NCBI GenBank assembly: GCA_039105265.1
Contig: JAPFFF010000016.1
Span: 2,852,001 to 2,916,000 of the forward strand
From: Tritrichomonas musculus
Lineage: Eukaryota > Parabasalia > Tritrichomonadida > Tritrichomonadidae
Length of the DNA stretch: 64,000 nucleotides
Reading direction: 5' to 3'
Position 1 is the stretch's first letter. The number at the start of each line of letters is the position of its first letter. Shown one piece after another: positions 1-9,256 of the stretch. The notes below the pieces were generated by a model that was given only the letters and a program-made list of their open reading frames with translations, searched no databases and was not told the origin of the DNA. Both the position numbers and the translations under genes were made by a program.

Positions 1-127
1 TTCATAAGTGCATATAATATTTAATATAATATATAATAGTTTTTCTATCTAAAATATCTCTATAATTTATTTATATTATTGAGATAAAAATGTTTTATTC
101 AATATTCATTATTCAAATTAGATTAGA

Positions 128-466
128 TTAAAAATCATCAAATAACACAGAAAAATCGTCAAAATTGGAATCGTATTTATGATTAAAATCAAAATTTCCA
201 TATTGATCATAATCAAAATCAAATGATATATCAGAAAGTCCTTGCTGAAAATCAACGAAGCAATTTTTGAATATATCATTGTCATCATTAAAATCAACTG
301 AAAAATATGTCTTTTGATCATTTTCATTAATAATTTCTTTTTCTTTTTTTGTTTCTTTCTTTGTATTTTTTGTTTCTTTTGGCAATTCAATATTTACAAC
401 AGTGCCATTAATTTTGCATTGGATGGTTGAATCAGAATTCCATTTTTTGTCTCCTCTTTTTTTCAT
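128..466 (-). CDS. Small acidic protein, function unknown
   Basis: A 112-residue open frame whose product is basic and Lys-rich in the first half (residues 1-50) and very rich in Asp, Phe and Asn in the second half, ending in clustered Phe-Asp pairs. No fold, signal peptide or membrane segment is seen. Such acidic/aromatic tails also end trichomonad Myb proteins (the Myb protein at 54-55 kb has a comparable acidic tail), so a regulatory role is possible but is only inference. An Inr-like TCACATC lies about 25 bases upstream of the ATG on the same strand, which favours a real gene. It is the first gene of the window and its neighbour on the left is unknown. Confidence 0.45.
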   Translation of the reverse strand: MKKRGDKKWNSDSTIQCKINGTVVNIELPKETKNTKKETKKEKEIINENDQKTYFSVDFNDDNDIFKNCFVDFQQGLSDISFDFDYDQYGNFDFNHKYDSNFDDFSVLFDDF

Positions 467-1327
467 CTCGATGTTAATTAGAAAAAGTGATGTGAATTCA
501 TTTCAAAACTTTTTATTGATAATTGGCCAAAATAGTCAGATAGCCAAAAAAATGCAAAAATCTGAACCAACAGCGTTACGATTAGAATAATCTTTTATAG
601 ATACTTCGATGAAATAATTTCATTAGGGAAAAAATAAAATATTCATTGTTTTAATCCTATCAAAAATAAAAAAAACATGACAAATCTTTTTATTTACTTT
701 CAATTTAAATGGATAATGACTACTTTTTGGCCTTTGCATTTTATAACCCTATATTTTTTATTGGTTTTGCTAACTTGGAGTAATAAAATGCATTAATACT
801 GGCCATTTTCAACCTATAATGGCCTCTAATTTAAAAAATGACTTTTAAAACAATTTTTTGTCTTTTTAATTCAGTTTTTTTTTATCAAAAAAATATCACT
901 TATTAAGATCGATTAACCTATGAAATTCATTTCATTTCTCAAAGTTTTCATTTAATCGTTATTTAAATATTCCAAAATACGTAAACATTGATTTGATTTT
1001 GATCGTTAAGGACAAATACCAAGCTCATTTAACAATTCCAGAGTATGTTGCTATTGATATCTCAATTTTATGAGTTTTATCAATATTGATATTGAATGGT
1101 TTAAGGAAAAAATGGAATCTAACCCCTTATCAAAAAAATATTTCTGGCTAACCACAACCGTTTTCATTCTCATTAATTCAGTGTGTAAAAGTTTTTTTTT
1201 TTTTTTAATTCAAACTTTATTTTTTCTGAACTCATTTTCAAAAATATTGAGATAAATTCAAAGCAAAAAATATCGTAATTTTTCAAACAAAGAATCGTAA
1301 TTTTTTAATATTGATTTCCAGCTAATT
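467..1327. other. Intergenic stretch, no gene seen
   Basis: About 0.86 kb of AT-rich DNA between the divergent acidic-protein and DUF362 genes. Short open frames here are low complexity and lack homology that I recognise. It should hold the promoters of both flanking genes; an Inr-like TCACATC is at 489-495 (minus strand) for the acidic protein. Confidence 0.6.
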
Positions 1328-1334
1328 TCACTTT
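1328..1334 (+). promoter_or_regulatory. Inr-like transcription start, DUF362 gene
   Basis: TCACTTT matches the trichomonad initiator TCA-Y-W-W-Y and lies 5 bases before the ATG at 1340. Leaders this short are normal in trichomonads. The motif is short and common in AT-rich DNA, so position is the main support. Confidence 0.4.
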
Positions 1335-1339
1335 TTTAT

Positions 1340-2224
1340 ATGAGCAAAGCAAAGGTCTACTTCACAAAAGAAATTACATCAGAAAGTTTGATCAAAATAT
1401 ACAACGCACTTGGAAGAGAGCTTAAAAGAAAAACTTGTGTTAAACTTTCATCAGGAGAACCAGGAGGACATTACTTTTTGAATCCAAATCTCATTAAGAA
1501 CCTTGTAACAAAACTCAATGGAACAATTGTTGAAGGACTCACAGCCTATGGAGGAAAAAGAATGCACATCAAAGATGCCTGGCAAGCGATGGAAGATCAT
1601 GGCTTCAAGGCAATTGCACCATGCGATATCTTAGATGAAGAAGGAGCTGTTAAACTCCCGATTGAAGGAGGAAAGCATCTTCACGGCTATGATGTTGTTG
1701 GCTCACATATCAAGAATTACAACTCTACATTAGTTCTTTCTCACTTCAAGGGACATGTTGCTGGCGGTTTTGGCGGTGCTCTTAAGAATATGAGCATTGG
1801 ATTTGCTTCATCAAATGGAAAGGCTTTGATTCATAGTGCTGGTGTAAATGATGATCCTGCAAAATTCTTCGAAAATGTCGCCCAACAAGACGACTTCCTT
1901 GAATCAATGGCTGAAGCTTGCTATGCGATTATCCACTATTTCAAACCAGAAAATATGGCTTATATTAACGTGGCGAATAACTTATCTATTGATTGCGATT
2001 GCGATGCAAATCCAGCACCACCGGAATTGGCAGACATTGGGATTTTTGCATCTCTTGATCCTGTCGCAATTGACCAGGCTTGCTATGACGCTGTTGTCAA
2101 CTCTCCAGATCCAGGAAAGAAGGCATTGTGTGAAAGAATGGAGAAGCAGCACGCCATCCACATCGTTGAAGAAGCAGTAAGATTAGGTTTGGGAACAAGA
2201 GAATATGAAATAGTGAACATTTAA
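1340..2224 (+). CDS. DUF362 domain protein
   Basis: The 294-residue product carries the family signature of DUF362 proteins: an N-terminal GEPGGHYF strand-loop (about residues 41-48), the SHFKGH..GGFGGALKN block (about 134-150), a Cys-rich CDCDANPAPPE segment (about 218-228) and the DIGIFASLDPVAID block (about 232-245). DUF362 proteins are widespread in anaerobic bacteria and archaea, often fused or adjacent to 4Fe-4S ferredoxin domains; their reaction is not established. Here no CxxCxxC ferredoxin motif is present, so any metal binding would rest on the CDC segment. The gene is complete, with the ATG placed just after an Inr-like site. Codon use is more GC-rich than the flanks. Bacterial-type sequence in a protist suggests lateral transfer. 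Cytosolic or hydrogenosomal location cannot be decided; there is no clear presequence. Confidence 0.85.
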   Translation: MSKAKVYFTKEITSESLIKIYNALGRELKRKTCVKLSSGEPGGHYFLNPNLIKNLVTKLNGTIVEGLTAYGGKRMHIKDAWQAMEDHGFKAIAPCDILDEEGAVKLPIEGGKHLHGYDVVGSHIKNYNSTLVLSHFKGHVAGGFGGALKNMSIGFASSNGKALIHSAGVNDDPAKFFENVAQQDDFLESMAEACYAIIHYFKPENMAYINVANNLSIDCDCDANPAPPELADIGIFASLDPVAIDQACYDAVVNSPDPGKKALCERMEKQHAIHIVEEAVRLGLGTREYEIVNI

Positions 2225-2645
2225 CTAAATCAATAATTAGTCTAATATGTTTTTTTAAAGGTATAATTGAAAAAAGAAACATTTTGAGAAGATGATACAA
2301 AGAGAGAATCAATGAATTTGATTTGATTCATTCTCATTTTAAATTCATTGATCCTCTCTTTCTATCTCATATGAGAAATGTTGTTATATTATAATCTTGT
2401 GTTTTAGTCATTGATAATAATTTATGAAATCAACTAATTACAAGTATTTATTAAATGAATTGATATCAATATTAGCTTTCAACCCATCTTGCATAGCATG
2501 AATGGTATCTTCTATTAGTTAATTAATGGTCATTATTTGATATTTTGGTATTTCATTTTATTTCTCACAAAATAAATAGATTTTAAAAATAATAAATCGT
2601 GTATTTATTTATATCTATATCTATATATAAATTGATATATAATGT

Positions 2646-4034
2646 CTACAATAAGTTATATTTGCATATCGAATTATAATATTCATAGCATTCTTTTTCA
2701 TATTCTGAATCAGAGTCTTCCTCTTCTTCGTAATCATCTTGATAACCGCAGTGGTGCATTTGCTGTGTGAATTTGACGAAATCCGTCCATGTTTTCTCAT
2801 TGTTCATCAGTTTGTCTGTCATTCTCAAGAAGGTGAATTCTTTCATTCCTTTATTCTTCCACTTCAAGATTTGGTTGTATGCATCCCAGTGGTGGCACTC
2901 GATAGCATTCTCGCCTTCAAAATTCAGGCCATTTTTGGTTGCAATTTCGAAGACGTCATTGACAAGACTTTCTGGATCAGACGATGAATACTCGTCTTGT
3001 CCATGCATCTCAAGACATGTGAAACAAAAATCGATGTCTTCTTCTTTGAACATTTTTGCGATTTCTGAATAACCGTCATTTCCATTTGTGTTGTAGTATC
3101 CGGCTGCCGCTTCAGCGCTTCTTGCCTCATTCAAATATTGCCAATGAATTCCTGCAACTTTTCCCGAGATTTCTGTGTTTGTGAACACTTTTCGCGCTGT
3201 TCTCAAGACGTCTCGTCCATGTTCGATCAGCTTCTGTGAGTACCAGCTCAAGAAGAATCTGCCGTATTCGGTCTTGTATCCCGTCCGCCAGAACGCTGGC
3301 CCGCCCGGATACACATTGTAGCTGTCGCCGATGTCGTTTGGCGGCGATGTCCACTCTGGGTGGCCGGCCTCTTTCGCGTCTCTGGCGAACATTTCTTTGA
3401 ACATTTCGTCGTAGCACTGGAACGAGCCGCTCGCTGGATACTCCCACCTTGACAGCAAGTATGAAGGGTAGCGAAGCTCGCCGCATGGTCCGAGTCCGAC
3501 TTCGATTTTTGAGATTGTTTTGCACTGAATGTACTTCTGAAAATGGTGATTGAAACTGACCATGAAATCACGATACATCTCGAGCGGCGTCCTCTCGCCG
3601 AGTTTGACATTGTCGTATGAGAATGAGATGTACTCGTTGTTGATTTGGTTGAATCTGTCAACAAAATGTGGCTTGACTTCATGCTCGAATACGAATTTCG
3701 GAATTGGAATGTGAACTGTGTCGCCAATGTTTCCGCTGCACTGGTGGAAGCTCAAGACTGGAAGTATTTTGAGGCCAAGTTTGTGCATAACTCTGAAGAG
3801 CTGGTCATAGCCTTGCCAGCGGTATCTGTTGGCCTTCTTTTCAACGAGTCCCCACCAAACATCAATCATAACTCCGTCGATTCCTCCTTCTTTTAACTGC
3901 TCACACCAGTCTGTGAATTTGTTTAAGTAAGATGGTTTTCCTTCTTCGTTGATGACGTCAAGAGGTGCCATGACATAAACATTGCATCTGTTCTGGCTGA
4001 TGTTGCTGCATTTGTTGTTGTTGTTTACTTTCAT
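2646..4034 (-). CDS. Beta-amylase, glycoside hydrolase family 14
   Basis: The 462-residue product is a GH14 beta-amylase, which releases maltose from the non-reducing ends of starch or glycogen. The GVMIDVWWGLVE strand is near residues 53-64. The general-acid block GPCGELRYPSY has its Glu at residue 186, and the general-base block GEN of EGENAIE has its Glu at residue 375; both catalytic residues are present. The C-terminus is a short acidic tail (EEEEDSDSE). No signal peptide is seen, so a cytosolic enzyme acting on glycogen, or unconventional release, is possible; a beta-amylase is known from Trichomonas vaginalis. The central part (3280-3500) is strikingly GC-rich compared with the locus. 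It is the intact copy of an inverted pair; the other, at 41.8-43.1 kb, is broken. Confidence 0.96.
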   Translation of the reverse strand: MKVNNNNKCSNISQNRCNVYVMAPLDVINEEGKPSYLNKFTDWCEQLKEGGIDGVMIDVWWGLVEKKANRYRWQGYDQLFRVMHKLGLKILPVLSFHQCSGNIGDTVHIPIPKFVFEHEVKPHFVDRFNQINNEYISFSYDNVKLGERTPLEMYRDFMVSFNHHFQKYIQCKTISKIEVGLGPCGELRYPSYLLSRWEYPASGSFQCYDEMFKEMFARDAKEAGHPEWTSPPNDIGDSYNVYPGGPAFWRTGYKTEYGRFFLSWYSQKLIEHGRDVLRTARKVFTNTEISGKVAGIHWQYLNEARSAEAAAGYYNTNGNDGYSEIAKMFKEEDIDFCFTCLEMHGQDEYSSSDPESLVNDVFEIATKNGLNFEGENAIECHHWDAYNQILKWKNKGMKEFTFLRMTDKLMNNEKTWTDFVKFTQQMHHCGYQDDYEEEEDSDSEYEKECYEYYNSICKYNLL

Positions 4035-4056
4035 TTAGAATGAGTGTATTAAATAA

Positions 4057-4069
4057 TAATGAAGTGTGT
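4057..4069 (-). promoter_or_regulatory. Inr-like start site, beta-amylase copy 1
   Basis: Read on the minus strand, ACACACTTCATTA resembles the extended trichomonad initiator (TCAYWWYTCATTA, 11 of 13) and lies about 23 bases upstream of the ATG. The same bases are conserved in the right-hand copy although the flanks have diverged. Confidence 0.45.
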
Positions 4070-4399
4070 GATCATTCTCTGGATAGATTATTTCATTTTT
4101 ATATTTTTCATTACAAATAATCACAAATTGATAGTACTGTTGAATAATTCTATCAATTATTTCAAAACATTCTTGATTTTGATATATTCTTATCTTTATA
4201 TTATCAAAATTCAATTAATTATAAATTCAAATTGAATGAAGTTTATTTCTTCTCCTTTTTCAAATTCTTCTTTTCAATATTAATAAAAAAGTGGCCAGTC
4301 TTCCTTTGAAATATTTTTTATGGATGGTCGCATTTTAATACAAAATGATATAAACTTCTCAATTTTTTGAATTAATTTCAATTATATATTTTTTATTTA

Positions 4400-5391
4400 C
4401 AGTAACTGTTTTGAGACTGGAGTGTATTCAAAAAGGCTGGAGTGTATTCAAAAAGGCTGGAGTGAAGTTAAAAATTCATTCAAAAAGTGGTTTTAAAAAA
4501 TCTCGGTAACTGAAAAAGTGATAATAAAAAAACGATCTTTTTGAAAAAGTTTAAATTGAAAGAAAAACTCTTGTTTTTACTCCAAGGTATTTTCAGAGCA
4601 ATACGATTAAAATGTATTCAATTTTACTAATAATTTTTATACAATTTGAAAATTCAATGAATATTTGTTTTGGTCTACCATTTTTTATTACTTGACGAAC
4701 TTGTATAGAAGCAGCAACACACGATTACAAAATAGCAATACAACAGGATAAGCTAACAATTACAAAACAACTTCTTGGAACAGCACAAATTTAACAGAAT
4801 TGATGAATATCTTTCTTTCCAGTCTTTAGTTTTCAGACTCAGCTAAATGCTTGATTCACTCTTAATTAAAAACCTCGATAAGATAAAGGAATGTGATGAT
4901 TATTTTGTTATTGGACAAGCAATTTAGCCGTAAAAATTGATGCATATCTTACATTCCAGTCTTTAGCTATTTTTATTGCAAGATAGTAATGGAAATTATT
5001 TTCTAAAAGAAGGTTAATAAAAAAATAAACACTAAATTTAGCTAAAAAATTTTTTTATTAAATTTTACATTTTGAAATCTGTTAAAAATAGTAGCTTTTC
5101 GTTTTAAAAAAAGAGCCTATCTCTAATATTACATGAATTAGCATAAATAAGCTCATTTGCCATAAATTATACTATGTTGAGGACAAAACCTGATTTCTTT
5201 TTCATTTTATATGAAACTTTTTGATAAGTTAATCTTCTCTTATTCTTTTCTCTATAAAACATATTAATTTTGATAATAAAATTCATTCATATTACTAAAA
5301 ATACTGTTTAATAATAAAAATTTTGATCATTCAATTTATTTTCAGTTCACTCCAGGGAAATTGAGAGACTCTGGACTCAAAACAGTTACAG
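4400..5391. mobile_element. Non-autonomous DNA transposon, TA target, Tc1/mariner-like
   Basis: A 992-bp element with 16-bp terminal inverted repeats (CAGTAACTGTTTTGAG at the left; CTGTAACTGTTTTGAG as the reverse complement of the right end) and TA on both sides (4398-4399 and 5392-5393). The right-hand beta-amylase arm is uninterrupted at the corresponding place (about 41,375-41,390), which gives an empty site and shows insertion after the duplication. The left end has a 20-bp unit, GGCTGGAGTGTATTCAAAAA, in two and a half tandem copies (4415-4470), and an inner inverted match CACTCCAGG stands near the right end. A motif ending in TCCAGTCTTTAG is repeated near 4825 and 4965. There is no transposase gene. 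The CAGT start and TA target suit the Tc1/mariner group, but the family assignment is inferred. Confidence 0.85.
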
Positions 5392-5545
5392 TATGTAAGC
5401 AATTATGGAGTTAGTTTTTTATAATTTAAGTATTAATAATAAAGGTTTCTTAATTTCTATTTTTATAATATTCTTCTCTAATTTTTTGATTATTATCATC
5501 AAAAAAGTTTAAAAAACAGGGAATCGAAATTGGAGATGAAAAAAT

Positions 5546-6310
5546 TTTTAATTTGATTAATAATAAAGCTTTTGTTCAAATGAAATGTTCAAAATAAAAG
5601 TACTATTTATCAATTTAAGATATCTTTAGTAAATATGGATAAATAAAGTGCCAAATGCACAATAAAGTATAAAACTTGAATTATTATAAAATATAGATAC
5701 ATAAGAATAAGAGAGTTACATTATATGTAATTAAGAATTATTAAAGTTTAAAAGCATATACTCTAACAGGGGATTAGTATATATACAAAAAAGATTAAAT
5801 TGCTGATTACAAATATGGTTAAGCGGAAATTACAATAAAATTGTATAAGATAGATCAATGGATCAAAAAAATACATTTTTGGTTATATTTTACCTTTAGC
5901 CAATCGATATGCAGGTATATCTGACTGAAATACCAAAGATTTATAAAAATATATTTGATTTTATTGATTGTGAAATTGGCATTTCTGTTAATATGAACTT
6001 GATTATGTAAAAACAAAACAAATGTGAAAATTATTTTCAAACGAAGAGCTGCGCTTTATTTGGTTATTAATTAAAAAAAATATTAATATATAATCTCAAT
6101 TCTGTTTTAGAAAAGTGGAATAGACTTTTATTAAAAAGAATAAAAAGATAAAATGCATTTTGATAAATAAATTAGGTCATATCAGCTAATAAAGATATAT
6201 ATAATTGTATTCATATATTCAAAAAGTAAATAATGAAGATAATTGAGAATAAATCAGTGCAAGGATTGTAAAAAAGTTTATAAAGAGTTTTATAAAACAA
6301 AAGTTAGATT
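5546..6310. other. Intergenic stretch, no gene seen
   Basis: AT-rich DNA downstream of the pseudokinase/Sel1 gene and beyond the end of the duplicated arm. Open frames here are low-complexity and unsupported. No repeat or RNA gene was recognised. Confidence 0.5.
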
Positions 6311-7966
6311 TTAAAAAGCAAAATTAAGTGAATGTGTCATTAAACTATAAATTCTCCAAGCTTTTTCATGACCCAAATAGCCTGCCATTTTAAAGTAACG
6401 TTCAGCTTCTAATTTATCCATTTTTACTCCTTCTCCATTATTCAGCATTATAGCATAAATGAACATTGCATTGCTGCTTCCCAAATCTGCAGCCATTTTC
6501 AAATAATAGACAGCTTCGTTCAAATTTTTTTTCTCTTCTTTATTTTGTATCAAAATGATAGCATATTTTACCATTGCGATAATGTAACCTTTATCAGCAG
6601 CTATTTTAATGAATTTTAAACCTTCAACTTTATCTGATTCAATTCCATTTCCATCGAAAAGCATGACACCGTAATTATAAATAGCTTGTCTATTTCCGTA
6701 ACCGGCGGCCATTTTGAAATATTTTGCAGCCTCTTTTTTATCGGTTATTATTGAATTGTCACTTTTTTTGACAATTGCGTAATTACACATCGATATTGTT
6801 ATTCCAAGAAGAGCTGCTTTTTTGTAGTAATTAGCAGCTTCAATCAAGTCTTTGTCAACGCCATCGCCATTCTCTAGCAAGAGTCCATAGTTATTCATTG
6901 CGTCAGGATGACCAAGGTCAATTGCCATTTTATAATATTTAGCTGCTTCTTTTGTATTCCTTTCAATTCCATGTCCATTCGATGCCATGACTCCATAGCG
7001 AAACATTGCTTCCGAATCCCCCAAATCAGCTGCCATTTTAAACATCCTCGCTGCTTCTTTCTTATCTTCGTCAATGCCGCTGCCTTGATACAGCATGTTT
7101 CCATAAATAATCATTGCTTTTGTATCGTTTGAATCGCTTTCAATCCTGTCTCTAATATCTTTAACAAATAATAAATAATTGTTCTCAATTGATTCAATGT
7201 AACAGTTCACTTCATCTTCATTGATTTCACCAAAAAGTGACTGATACATTTTGCGGTTTTTTAATAGATTTTTGTATAATAAATAGTATTTCGGTTTCTC
7301 ATAACAATCTTCTAATAAACAACTTTGAAGGAACTTTTTCATCCATTCTGATTTGATTTTGGTTAAATCTGGCACTTTTTGACGAGTCCCTGTGATCAGT
7401 TCATATGCAATCAGCGCAAACGATTCAATGTCTTTCGAAAGAATTTGATTTCGCTTGATCGGATCTTCTCCTTGATTTATTTGGTCAAGATCTTCATATA
7501 TTATGATGTGTGGATATAAATCTTCATCAAGATGAATATTGCTCGGCTTCAATTTGCCATATGTAATGTTGTTCAAGTAGATGAATTGGATGAATAATGA
7601 AATTCCTAACAAATTTATTAATTTTTTCGTTCCAGTGAATTGTTGACAGCCAAATTTTGGTGAATAATTGGATATATCTGATAATGTTCCATTTGGATGA
7701 TATTCTGTTAATATGGTTGGAAAAGGATGAATATGATATTCATTAATATGTACAAAAATTAAAAATGTAGAAATTTTGGTGATATTGGCTAGATTTTGAA
7801 GGAAATGTTGCTCCTCTTCCGTGGTTTTCAATTTTGTGTTGTATAATATTTGATAAAAAATTTTATTGGTCTCTAAATGAATAAAAATGATATATGTGTA
7901 CCCATTTGCCTTGATTTCTCTAATTTTTCTACTATGAGACAGATTTAAAGGGCTAATTGATTGCAT
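6311..7966 (-). CDS. Pseudokinase with C-terminal Sel1 repeats
   Basis: The 551-residue product has an N-terminal kinase-like lobe and then about seven Sel1 (SLR) repeats. The kinase part is recognisable from the GTLSDI segment, the catalytic-loop position YGKLKPSNIHLDEDLYP (about 133-149) and the IESFALIAYELITG helix (about 182-195). The catalytic Asp of HRD is replaced (YGK) and the DFG position reads YEDL, so it should not phosphorylate. The repeats (about 284-545) follow the pattern AA.YFKMAA.LG...A...YG.ML..G.GI..D, as in other Sel1 proteins that act as scaffolds. Kinase-plus-Sel1 proteins are a large trichomonad family; this one looks like a scaffold derived from a TKL-type kinase. Cytosolic, no membrane segment. 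Function beyond scaffolding is not known. Confidence 0.85.
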   Translation of the reverse strand: MQSISPLNLSHSRKIREIKANGYTYIIFIHLETNKIFYQILYNTKLKTTEEEQHFLQNLANITKISTFLIFVHINEYHIHPFPTILTEYHPNGTLSDISNYSPKFGCQQFTGTKKLINLLGISLFIQFIYLNNITYGKLKPSNIHLDEDLYPHIIIYEDLDQINQGEDPIKRNQILSKDIESFALIAYELITGTRQKVPDLTKIKSEWMKKFLQSCLLEDCYEKPKYYLLYKNLLKNRKMYQSLFGEINEDEVNCYIESIENNYLLFVKDIRDRIESDSNDTKAMIIYGNMLYQGSGIDEDKKEAARMFKMAADLGDSEAMFRYGVMASNGHGIERNTKEAAKYYKMAIDLGHPDAMNNYGLLLENGDGVDKDLIEAANYYKKAALLGITISMCNYAIVKKSDNSIITDKKEAAKYFKMAAGYGNRQAIYNYGVMLFDGNGIESDKVEGLKFIKIAADKGYIIAMVKYAIILIQNKEEKKNLNEAVYYLKMAADLGSSNAMFIYAIMLNNGEGVKMDKLEAERYFKMAGYLGHEKAWRIYSLMTHSLNFAF

Positions 7967-8449
7967 TTAGGACCTGTATGTTTTTTTTTTTTTATCGGTT
8001 TTAATTCAATTTTTCATATTTCTCAAAGATGATATATCTCAACAAATAATCTTTAAATCTAAAAAAATAGAATATTTTTTGATGTATCAAGTTGATATCA
8101 AGTTAAAATTTTATTATCTATGAAATCCGATTCACATATATAATAAAAGATGATAACAATGAGAGAGGATGTCCTTATTTTGAATTTACAATGTGTTAAC
8201 AATAGAAGATATAGAATTTAAAGAAAATATTCGCATTTCGGAAGGAAAAATGGCCAAACTTCAAAGAATGCAGCCAGAAAAGCAGCGAGTCGAACTAAAA
8301 GAATGAAGAAGAAATTGAAAACCTTGAAAATATTGAAGAAAACGGATTAGAAGAAGGTGGCAAAGTGATGAAAGTTGTGATGAAGAAAATGATAATCTGT
8401 AATTCGAAAAAAAAAAATCTAAAATTTCATCCAAGAATATTAAATCTTG
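7967..8449. other. Intergenic stretch with possible gene relic
   Basis: AT-rich DNA. Around 8240-8400 the plus strand has a coding-like, Lys/Glu-rich stretch interrupted by stops, possibly the decayed front part of the transposase relic that follows, but too degraded to identify. Confidence 0.3.
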
Positions 8450-8610
8450 AACAAGCTTTATCATAATAACGTTCTTGATGCAATTAACATCTTCTTAAGC
8501 AACAAAAACATTCCTCCCAGCATTCTACTTGAATATTGACCAATGAACTTGCTTAAATCCAATAGAAAAAGCTGTCAAGATCTTTAAAAAAAAACTTTTT
8601 TTATATATAG
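8450..8610 (+). pseudogene. Relic of Tc1/mariner (IS630-type) transposase C-terminus
   Basis: Translation gives LYHNNVLDAINIFLSNKN, then after a frame change FLPAFYLNIDQ and, past a stop, CLNPIEKAVKIFKKK. This matches the conserved end of IS630/Tc1/mariner transposases, where the second catalytic Asp region is followed by fLPPYSP.LNPIE and a helix. At least one frameshift and one stop are present and nothing upstream is intact, so this is an old fragment. No terminal repeats were found. Confidence 0.4.
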
Positions 8611-8848
8611 ATATTTTCTTTATATTTGCATGAATTAAAAGCAAGCTCTTTTTTAAATTTTCAATACGAAAAATTTTTAATGAAAATTTTTGAAAGAAGT
8701 TACAAATCTTTATAAAGAATTCAAATGAAAACGGGTTTTAACAATTTTGAATAGTTTTCTTTTAGTTTTATAACGTTCTTATCTCAAAATTTCTTACTTT
8801 TGTATAGACTATGAATTATTTCAAACGGTTTATATTTATCATTCACTA

Positions 8849-9256
8849 ATGTTGAAATACACCAAAGCTTGCCAAACATTAAAAATAGAGTCATCTTTAT
8901 GTGGCTGCCTTGCAGATTGCTCCTCATGTTGTTATTCAGTTTATTGCTGTCCTTGTGCAGTTCCACAAAGCTGGGCAGATTCCAGAGATGAGAGCTGTTC
9001 CTTCTGCCATTGTATAGTGTGTCCAACGAATTTGTGGACAAGGCAAAATATCAGGTATGCAAGAGGTATGAAACCAAGATTTTGCCAAGATTGTATAGAA
9101 TGTACATTTTGCTACTGTTGCTTTTTAAATCAAAACATGAGAGAGATCAAGTTGATAGCCAGTGATTGTCAAAAAGCAAATCAAAATCTATCAAATGGTG
9201 GAATTCAAGATATCAGTCAATATTCAAAACCTGGTCCACCAAATGAACAAGAATAA
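8849..9256 (+). CDS. PLAC8 family Cys-rich protein
   Basis: The 135-residue product has about 20 cysteines and the layout of the PLAC8/cornifelin family: an N-terminal CGCLADCSSCCYSVYCCPCAV block (about 18-38), a middle TRQNIRYARGM segment, and the CQDCIECTFCYCCFLNQNMREIK block (about 79-101) that corresponds to the family's C..C...C..CAxCQExREL region. PLAC8 proteins in plants and fungi sit at membranes and influence cell size, cadmium resistance or calcium handling; animal members bind partners in several compartments. The Cys pairs could be palmitoylated or bind metal. The C-terminal 35 residues are polar and not conserved. It has no obvious operon-like partner. Function here is unknown. 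Confidence 0.8.
   Translation: MLKYTKACQTLKIESSLCGCLADCSSCCYSVYCCPCAVPQSWADSRDESCSFCHCIVCPTNLWTRQNIRYARGMKPRFCQDCIECTFCYCCFLNQNMREIKLIASDCQKANQNLSNGGIQDISQYSKPGPPNEQE

Larger units (their letters stand above)
2330..5545 (-). repeat. Left arm of inverted beta-amylase duplication
   Basis: This stretch is matched in reverse by about 41,240-43,455. The match covers the beta-amylase gene (near identity), its 3' flank out to about 2330 and its 5' flank to about 5545, where similarity fades. The left arm is longer because it carries the 992-bp transposon at 4400-5391, which the right arm lacks. Non-coding parts have many differences and small indels, the coding part very few. The arms are 35.7 kb apart and include most of the window's mobile DNA between them. 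Confidence 0.9.

Noticed and set aside
118-390. A second frame over the acidic-protein gene
   Set aside because: It overlaps the 112-residue frame on the same strand, is almost pure Ile/Leu/Met/Lys, and looks like a shadow of the other frame.
3127-3727. Long Arg/Ser-rich frames inside beta-amylase copy 1, mirrored in copy 2
   Set aside because: They exist because the GC-rich core lacks stop codons in several frames. The beta-amylase frame explains the sequence.
5855-6040. A small frame rich in Ile, Asn and Phe
   Set aside because: No homology, no promoter-like site, and composition as expected by chance in AT-rich DNA.
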